Shown piece after piece: positions 56,901 through 64,000 of a DNA stretch of 64,000 bases. Positions within the stretch are counted from its first letter, which is position 1. Every line of letters begins with the position of its first letter. Source of the DNA: Hemileia vastatrix (lineage: Eukaryota > Basidiomycota > Pucciniomycetes > Pucciniales > Zaghouaniaceae); assembly GCA_030280995.1 (NCBI GenBank), contig JASXTE010000007.1, forward strand, positions 10,693,001-10,757,000. Reading direction: 5' to 3'. The notes under the pieces are model-generated. The model was given only the letters and a program-made list of their open reading frames with translations. It was not told the DNA's origin and did no database searches. A program made the position numbers and the translations under genes.

Positions 56901-58572
56901 TCCTGTGGCCTAATATGGTTTAAGCTGATTTAAAATAAGAAAAAAAAAGTTATTAAAAATTTCATAGACAATTTTTTAATTTGAACCTTAGAATACTTTC
57001 ATATCAATAAATTTTACATGAAATTATATAAATTACTGGAAATAAATATAGCTTTTGAATAATTTTGAGGACAATTTTTTCTAAAAATTGTCTGAAGTTC
57101 ACTTTATATCATGATAATTTTTTTTATTTTCCATATGATAGATTACAAAAGCTGATAACTTACATTTATACAACTATAATATAAAGAAAAGGTATCAGAT
57201 ATTGTGTTTATATTTAAGCTACCTTAAAAAAGATTTTCTTTATGTTTGAGATAATAATTATTCATATCCTTATGAATATCACATTATTTCTTTAAATTTT
57301 TATGAATATTCTAAACTGAAGCCTCCCAGAATAACTTTGGTTATGTGTTTAAAAAAGTCAGTAAATATATTTTTCACCAATTGAAATAGTGCTAAAAATT
57401 CAAATTGTAAGCTAAATGTTTTGTTGAAATATTTAACAAATAGCTGTAATATTCTCTTTTGAAATAAATTTTTATGAAAATATATTCATTTTAATATTGG
57501 TATTTTATAAGACAAATTACTAATTAGATTTTTATAGTCTTGTTTATTAAAATGAATTCAAATTTATTGAATTCAAGAGAAATAAAAACTTAATAGATCC
57601 ATAATAAAATTTTCAAATATCATTGTGATTATCATATTATTAATAAAGAATTGATAAATTTTTTTAACATATATATTTTTACTTGAAAATGAGGTGTAAA
57701 TTTTTAGTTTTAACTACTTCTGTGAAAATATTTTTTCTTGAAAACAGCCATTAGAACTGATACAATTGTATTTGATCTCTTTTTCAACACCTTTAAATTA
57801 AAATCTCTTGTTGAATCACTTAAAATATATAGTAAGACTTTTATTAACTAAGAAATAATCATTGTAATGCTATCTTTTTTCTATTAAAATAGATAGAAAC
57901 AGTATTTATTAATTTTTAAAAAATAAATATCGGTTAGTATTTTTTAAATGAGAAGATGAAACACTGATGAAAAAATATCACTTATTCCTATTTATAGAGT
58001 CTTTTAACTATAATACTGTCTAAAATAATATCTCAAACACCTTTTTTCACATGAGAAAACTTTTAAAATTGGTGGGGTTAATTCCCAGGTTAAAGCTGTT
58101 ATTATACCAAAATATAACATTCAAGCATAGTTTATAATTCAAATTAAAGCTTTTAGAAATAAATGTTTGGTTTTTTTGTCTTATATTTAAATTTTAAATT
58201 CACAAAGTTGTGAATAATTTTCTCAATTCATGAGATCACTCTACCAACTGAAATACAACTATGGAATGCTAATGAATTAAACCATAAGAAGCTCCAAAAT
58301 ATCAATTTGTATTTCTTTTATTAAAATTATAGTTGAAAAGTTCTTAGTGGTTTGGGGATAACTAGATCTAAAAAAAGGAAAAAATTAATATTCTGTTATT
58401 TTTAATCATTTTCATTTTTTCAAAAACTCAAAAACTGTACTTCAATCTACTAACTTAAGACAAGCCTGTTTTTAATTCATATAATCAAAAAAATTTCATT
58501 ATTCCTGTTTTGAATGAAGAAGCTGTGAGAGTCCTTTATAAAGCAGGAAATCTGGTAATAAGACAATGTTAT
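53511..58572. other. Five kilobases without a recognisable gene
   Basis: Very AT-rich. Holds an (AT)n run at 53933-53966. There is a sharp strand switch in base composition: C/T-rich on plus at 55450-55780, then G/A-rich at 55785-56050. Short frames (54307-54504 plus, 54571-54894 minus, 55460-55732 plus) show no motifs and are not called. It may be the body of the CACTA-type element that begins at 53459. Confidence 0.5.
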
Positions 58573-59381
58573 TGTCAAGGGGTCTTTCAAGTCTAGAAGG
58601 TTTTATAAAGAGGTCCAATGGCAGTAACAACAGTTTCTAAGGGATTCAAACTCAGGTATGTATTTTCCTATCTTCAAGATTATTTACTCAATAATAAGAG
58701 GTAAAGAGTTGGATTATTATTAAAATTAATGGATTATAATTACGTTTAATGCAAATACTAAGGAAATAATAAATAGTAATAAAAAGACCGTAAATAGTTT
58801 TAATAAAAATAAGTAAGTAATTCCTCCTAAAAAACAACCAAAAGAGAGGCCTTATATAGGCAAAGGAGGGACAAGCCACGGCAATGAAATTCTAAAAACA
58901 GTAGTCTGAGAGAAAGAGAAAAAGAATATTCCAGAAGGAGTATTTTCAAATAACAAAGTTGTTCTAAAAAGAAGGCGTCAAAAGATGTATTTTAAAGATG
59001 TATTTACAGAGTATGTCAGAAATACATAAATTTATTTAATATTTACTGTAGAAGTCAATTCTAAATAAGAATTTGATTTTTTTGTATATATTTATTTTTA
59101 TTTGAATAATAAAATTTTACTTTAATTTAAAATATATTTTTTAATATAAAATTTTATTTCTTCTAACCTGTCAATGAGCACAGTGTTAGAGAAAAAATAT
59201 AAGGGATATTTTATATTTAATTTTAATTATTCATTTTATTTTTTCACTCTGTAATTAGTTAATTTATTACAGGCAATTTTTAATGTAACTAATTTAATTA
59301 AATAATTAAAATAATAAGGTTTGGCTTCATCCAGTAAGTAATTAATTATTTTACTGGGTAGGTCTAGTAGCCTTGCTGACA
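58573..59381 (-). repeat. 3' LTR of element J
   Basis: Minus-strand LTR of about 809 bp, TGTCAGCAAGG at 59381 after the purine tract GAGTGAGGGAG, ending CCTTGACA at 58573. It aligns with the LTR of L (13096-13888), including a TATATAA box at about 58857-58851 and the run ending TTATTGAGTAAA. Confidence 0.75.
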
Positions 59382-59449
59382 CTCCCTCACTCTAAAAAAT
59401 CAAAAAAAAAAATGCTATGATTTTTTCTTTTTATATTTTTTTAGCAGAG

Positions 59450-59744
59450 TGGGAAGATTAGATATTTCCTTACCAGGTATCCAAGAATCATATTCAGAAG
59501 ATTTATTCTATAATCTCAATAAGTATTCTGTACCTTTTTCAGCAGTAACTATTCTTTCATTTAGAATCTTATCAATTTCTGATGTCTCAGTGATTTCATT
59601 AGGGGTCTTTTTTGGTCTTCCCCTCCTTTTGGGAAATAAATCACTATTGGATGTATAATGTTTCAAAAGAGATATTTGAAAAATAGGATGTTTTCTGTCA
59701 TATGGAGAATACAAAATAACTTCAACTGCATTATCACCAACCAT
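59450..59744 (-). pseudogene. Pol C-terminal tail of J
   Basis: VGDNAVEVILYSPYDRKHPIFQISLLKHY, PKRRGRPKKTPNE (AT-hook-like), then IDKILNERIVTAEKGTEYLLRL and, after a frame change, SEYDSWIPGKEISNLPTLLKKI-like residues. Same order as the intact L copy at 12639-13064. Confidence 0.7.
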
Positions 59745-59849
59745 TCATTTTACATTAAATTGAACAAAAAATGGGTCTTACTATTTGTTATTACCTTGTA
59801 AATTGAAGTGGACTTTAGAAATCAACACCTCATCAACCTTTTTAAAAGT

Positions 59850-60668
59850 TTATTTTTTATGGGATTTTTTCCATCTCTTCTTCTCATATTCAAAGGATTT
59901 TTCAATACATTTTTGAGCATGACTTCTGCAAAGTTGTTGCATTTTAAGAACAGATTTTACACCAGGATGTAAATCCAATTTAGGTATTTTAATATTGAGA
60001 ATGTGGGCAGGAGCATTCGGAACATATCCAAGCCAGAGCTCAAAAGGCTTTCTTTGAGTAACAGAATGAACAGTGCTATTATAAGCAAATTCCAACCCAG
60101 GCATGAAGGTAACCCAATCATGAGTGAATCTGTCATTGTCTTTATACTCAAGGCCAAAGACACAGTACCTTCTTATCATGTCCTCTAGAGTCTGAATCAT
60201 TCTTTCAGCTAATCCATCAGTCTGAAGGTGATGGGCATTAGATAGTTTCAGATCACAACCACAAACATCCATCAGAGACATCCAAAATTCAGAAGTAAAT
60301 TTAGGGTCTCTGTCAGAGATTATGGCTTTAGGAAAACCAGAAGTATTAAACATATGAGACCACCATAAGAAAGATAATTCTTTAGTGGAAACATCCTTGT
60401 GAGTAGTGATAAATTTACACATTTTTGTGAATCTGTCCACAATAACCCAACAAGAGTTATAACTGTCTTTACCAGCAATAGGTAACCCTGTTACGAAATC
60501 CATGTTTATTATCTGCCATGGTGCATCAGGAGGTTCAATGTGTTGCATTAATCCTGCTCTTTTACCAGTTAATCTTTTTGATTTTTGGCAAGAATCACAA
60601 GACTCAACATATAATTTTGTGTCTTCAGACATATTAACCCACCAAGCAGTGTTCTTAATTCTGATCAT
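59850..60668 (-). CDS. Integrase of J
   Basis: A 272-codon open frame, the best integrase copy in this family. It contains the second half of the zinc domain (CDSCQKSKRLTGKRAG), then the catalytic core: MDFVTGLPIAGKDSYNSCWV (first Asp), ISDRDPKFTSEFW (second Asp) and a DGLAERMIQTLEDM block with the Glu. It continues with AYNSTVHSVTQRKPFELWLGY and the KKRWKKSHKK end. The expected HHP is HHL. The frame is detached from RNase H by a one-base slip at about 60666, so the polyprotein is broken there. Confidence 0.85.
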   Translation of the reverse strand: MIRIKNTAWWVNMSEDTKLYVESCDSCQKSKRLTGKRAGLMQHIEPPDAPWQIINMDFVTGLPIAGKDSYNSCWVIVDRFTKMCKFITTHKDVSTKELSFLWWSHMFNTSGFPKAIISDRDPKFTSEFWMSLMDVCGCDLKLSNAHHLQTDGLAERMIQTLEDMIRRYCVFGLEYKDNDRFTHDWVTFMPGLEFAYNSTVHSVTQRKPFELWLGYVPNAPAHILNIKIPKLDLHPGVKSVLKMQQLCRSHAQKCIEKSFEYEKKRWKKSHKK

Positions 60669-61480
60669 TGTTTTTCAAGATCAAAATGTCCAGCTAATAT
60701 GTCATCATGACAAATTTTCAAGATGATTTCTTTCATAGAAGGAGAAATAACAATGACATTACACAACTTTCTTCTAAAATATAGATATCCTTCATCAATT
60801 GAAAATTTACTATTTTCCAAAGCTTTTTGGTACTTTGGTAGAAGGGTTTTAATTAATGCTTGTATTGAAGCATTCTTTGGATCTTTTAATATGGTGCATA
60901 ACTTTTTCAAGTCAGTGTCCTTATCATATGAATCCAGAATAAGCTGTAATAGCTCTTCCTCCATATCAACCACATATATCCCATGAATATGAATAATTTC
61001 ATCTTCAGGATCATAAGCAGGATTAGAGTCATCATTTGGTAAAGGTAAACTTGATAAAATATCCACATTTGAGTGAACAATATCAGCCCTATGAATAATT
61101 TTCATTCTCCCTCTGTATTCCTGAACAGCTAACTGCCATCTAAACATATGTCTGTTAGGTGTTTTCAAGTTTAAAAGGGATTTAACTTCACTGCAGTCAG
61201 TAAAAAGTTCAAATTTCTGGCTATCTAGGTAATAATGTAGCTTTTCTAGAGCCCGCACTACGGATAAACATTCAAGCTGAGTGGCACAATAATTCAATTC
61301 ACTATTTATCAAGGTTCTTGAAGTATAACAAATTACTACTTCTGAAACTTTATCATTCATCACTTGTTTTTGATGGAGGGCAGAACCAAGACAAAAAAAA
61401 CTGGCATCAGTGTACAAAACAAATGGCTGATTAAAGTCAGGTAAAGAAAGAATTGGTGCTGACATCAAACAGTGTTTCAT
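60665..61480 (-). pseudogene. RNase H and integrase N-terminus of J
   Basis: 271-codon frame: LYTDASFFCLGSALHQK, LECLSVVRALEKLHYYL, TDCSEVKSLLNLKTPNRHMF, a HRADIVHSNVDILSSLPLP-type end of RNase H, then a spacer and the start of the zinc domain (CHDDILAGHFDLEKQ), where the frame slips into the next one. Catalytic positions look largely kept. Confidence 0.82.
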
Positions 61481-61579
61481 AGTGTCAAAAGCTCTCTGTC
61501 TTTCACTATTACAGACAAAAGCAATATCCTTTCTAGTTAATTGGGTAAGGGGTAAAGCTATGACTTGGTAATTTTTAAT

Positions 61580-62142
61580 TTACTGTCTATAGTATCCACA
61601 CATTCCCAAAAAACTCTGGAGCTCTCTAACCGTGGTAGGAGCCTTCACCTGCTGTATGGATGCCACTTTTTTTTGGTCAACACATATCTTTAACCCTGAA
61701 ACAACATGACCCAGCACTTTTAAGGAATGAAAACCAAATCTAAATTTCTTCAAAGCAAGTGTCATATTTATTTCATCCATTTTGTGGAACACTTTACACA
61801 GATGGGTGAGATAGTCCTCAAATGTTTCTGAGGATACAATTATATCATCAATATAAACCATCAGCCATCCTTCCATTATCTCCTGATGGAATGTGTTATC
61901 CATAAATATTTGAAAAACTGAAGGGGAATTTCAGGGCCAAATGGCATCCTAATATACTTATAAATATCCATATGATTAGCAATCATCAGAAAATTCTGGG
62001 AATTCTTCTCAACAGGTACCTGATGATATCCCTTGTTACCATCCAAGCAGCTTATATATTTAGCACCTTATAAGGTAGCATGTATAGGGCTAATTCTAGG
62101 TAAAGGGTAGATATCATCAACAGTATAAGTATTCAACGCTCT
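61580..62142 (-). pseudogene. Reverse transcriptase of J
   Basis: The palm domain reads MDNTFHQEIMEGWLMVYIDD with YIDD at 61855-61844, then GHVVSGLKICVDQ and SFLGMCGYYRQ. The N-terminal palm (61905-62140) is split by stops and a one-base loss (GPK block near 61935). A stop after YYRQ (about 61580) cuts it from RNase H. Confidence 0.82.
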
Positions 62143-62930
62143 TTAATCACCACATAACTTGGATTTGTCTTTCTCATAAGAAATTAGGACAGGTGAGATA
62201 ACACAATATTTAGGTGTTTCAACTACCTTTTCAATAATATTCATTTTCAAAAGGGTAGAGATATTATCCTCAATATCTCTTCTTTTTGTGGGAGAAGCAG
62301 GGTAAGGCTTCTTCTTCAAACTAGGTGGTATTTCAGTTAATGTAAAAGATAATGAAAGTTTCATTTCTTCCATAACTAATCCTAGTTTATGTGACCCATG
62401 AGCAAAGTCCATAGGAAAAGATTTTATCAATTTAATGATGGAATCTTTATCCTCACAAGAAAGTTGTTCTTCAAAAGAAGCATTGTCAATTTCAGACATA
62501 AGAGCATGCATTTCCTTTTTAGACCTTCCTTTATATTGAATCACAGACTTACATGTGTTCAATTCTGGTTTTAACAATTTTTTGGGGAAGGAAATCTTAA
62601 ATTTTCTCTTCCCATTCATCCCCATTGTGAAGCATTGGTTTGAGGATCTAATTTTATGCCATATTTGGTTAAAATGTCATTTCCTATGATAAAACAACTG
62701 CTTAAATTATCATTTTTCATGACAATAAAATCACAAATAGCTCTTACAAAACCATGGTTATATTTAAAAAACACTGTGCCTTTGTATTTACCAATGGGGG
62801 ACAAAACAGAGCCATAACCTCTCCAATTTTCAGAAATGATAGGCATCAGTTTAATTTATATTCTTGATCCACTGAAGCAAGCGCTATTTCAGATACTACA
62901 CTTCCTCCAGCTTCAGAATCCAGAACAACC
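62143..62930 (-). pseudogene. Protease and RT N-terminus of J
   Basis: The protease site (SGAGGSVVSEIAL-like, about 62925-62880) is followed by NWRGYGSVLSPIGKYKGTVF and FIVMKNDNLSSCFIIGNDIL. A frameshift at about 62620 follows, then the linker (MDFAHGSHKLGLV) and the start of RT (MNIIEKVVETPKYCVISPVL) to 62143. Confidence 0.82.
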
Positions 62931-64000
62931 TTAATGCTGGTTCCATTGATCATGACTGGTGGTTTAAGAGGGGAAATAACAATTGAGCTATCCTAAATTT
63001 TCCTTATGATCTCAGCTTCCTCAACTGTAGATAAATCATTATTTTCAATATCAATAGTATTTAAATAATGAATATCTTCTTCCAGAATCAAGATTTCTTG
63101 TTGAGATTCATATGAAATATTTCTGGCACAATCACTTGAAGTATCATCTAGTGCTATTGTGTAATCAGCCTGATCCTCAGTTTGTTCAACAATATTTATC
63201 CTCTTGTCACAAACATGGCCTTTCTGCCAAGTCTTGTTGCACTTGAAGCAAGTGATTGTTGCATACTTTTTAGGTGCAACAGGAGCAGAAGGTTTACCAA
63301 CCTTTTCCAGAGGTTTCTGTTGTTAAGTGGAGGATTTCTCTAAAGGGGTCCTAGAAATGAGTCTTCTGGAATCATACTTGTTGTTTAGAAGGATCTCATT
63401 ACAAGTATTAATGAAGTAAGAAGGTTCTCTGGAGAGCTCAGTCCTGGCCACTATCAAGTCTCTCAAAGACATTGGTAACTTATAAAGGATCCTGTCCTTC
63501 CATAACTCAAACTCCATATTTGGGTCCAATGTCCTCAAGATTTTTACAAGTTTCATTAAGAACTCAATAGGTTTATTAGTAGAAGAGCTTTATCTATTTT
63601 CCTCATACTGCCTTTGTTGAGCCATCCTAAAATTGGAGCCACCAAATTGTTCTTTAATTAATTTTTTCTAATCTTCTTATGAGTAGTCATTTCTATCCAG
63701 GAGAACAGATTCATACCACATTAGGGCTACATTTGTAAACAAAGAAATTATATTAGAAACAATTTCCTCATCTGGGAGTTTATAAGAATTTTTTAAGTTA
63801 TCAATTCTGCTAATGAATTTCTGCCAATCAGAAGAAGAATCACCATCAAATGTTGGGTACTGCTCAAATTTTGGCCAATTCTTTTAATTTGAAGGAGCCT
63901 CCTTAGTATCAGCTTGTTTCTGAGTAAGAATCAGCTGTAACTTCTCCAATTGTGCAGTAATCTCATTGTTTAATATTTCTGTAGAAGATCCTGGTGCATC
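62931..64000 (-). pseudogene. Gag capsid and zinc knuckle of J (runs off the window)
   Basis: The zinc knuckle CFKCNKTWQKGHVC is at about 63246-63205, preceded by a basic linker (KPSAPVAPKK-like). The capsid domain frame at 63556-63323 (MKLVKILRTLDPNMEFELWKD, LPMSLRDLIVARTE) continues upstream as FDGDSSSDWQKFISRIDNL-like residues near 63850-63800. Stops near 63325 and 63590 interrupt it. Confidence 0.78.

Larger units (their letters stand above)
58573..64000 (-). mobile_element. Ty3/Gypsy element J, 3' part, continues past the window
   Basis: Minus-strand member of the L/C family: 3' LTR, pol tail, integrase, RNase H, RT, protease, zinc knuckle and part of the capsid up to the right edge. 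Genes are more complete than in L, though still broken in several places. Its 5' end lies beyond 64000. Confidence 0.9.

Overview
This is a eukaryotic, strongly AT-rich stretch made almost entirely of nested transposable elements. It has no clear housekeeping gene and no rRNA, tRNA or CRISPR feature that I could recognise. Short introns of 55-90 bp with GT..AG borders, basidiomycete-style Ty3/Gypsy gag and pol proteins, a Tad/I-type LINE with RNase H, and PIF/Harbinger transposons with a second DNA-binding-type gene all suggest a basidiomycete fungus. A rust (Pucciniales) with a large repeat-filled AT-rich genome fits best. The species cannot be read from this window.

Layout, left to right. 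An old plus-strand Ty3 element (L) occupies 1-837 and 10296-13888. It is split by a complete but decayed Ty3 element (A, 838-10295) with 1.5-kb LTRs. From 13889 to 16750 is unassigned DNA with one small ORF and a 199-bp MITE (16506-16704). At 16751-21734 a small TIR element (H) is split by a complete two-gene PIF/Harbinger transposon (E, 16897-21607) whose transposase frame is intact. From about 21830 to 24561 lies the 3' half of a minus-strand LINE, interrupted by a 260-bp CACTA-type MITE (22484-22743). A 5' piece of a Ty3 element of A's family (G, 24562-32855) follows, cut off inside its 3' LTR.

A minus-strand Ty3 element (C, 32980 to about 50630) was invaded twice. One invader is a deleted copy of the Harbinger element (D, 34668-37223). 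The other is a complete chromovirus-type Ty3 element (B, 37661-46139) with 773/784-bp LTRs and a 5-bp target duplication. Right of C, 50630-53520 is a mosaic of gene and transposon scraps: the end of a HECT ubiquitin-ligase domain, a reverse transcriptase piece from another Gypsy lineage, a second Harbinger transposase piece, and a CACTA-type terminus. About 5 kb follow in which I recognise nothing coding. The window ends in another minus-strand Ty3 element (J, 58573 to beyond 64000).

Most reading frames are broken. The clearest exceptions are the Harbinger transposase of E and its partner gene, which has a single stop. The most unusual item is inside B: between pol and the 3' LTR lies an antisense gene with one intron, a double C-x2-C-x6-C cysteine motif, an acidic stretch and a nuclear-localisation-type motif. 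It is open apart from two TGA codons. B's pol carries eight in-frame stops and no frameshift over 3.4 kb, and most stops fit C-to-T change (CGA to TGA). A direct E/D comparison shows one such CGA-to-TGA change.
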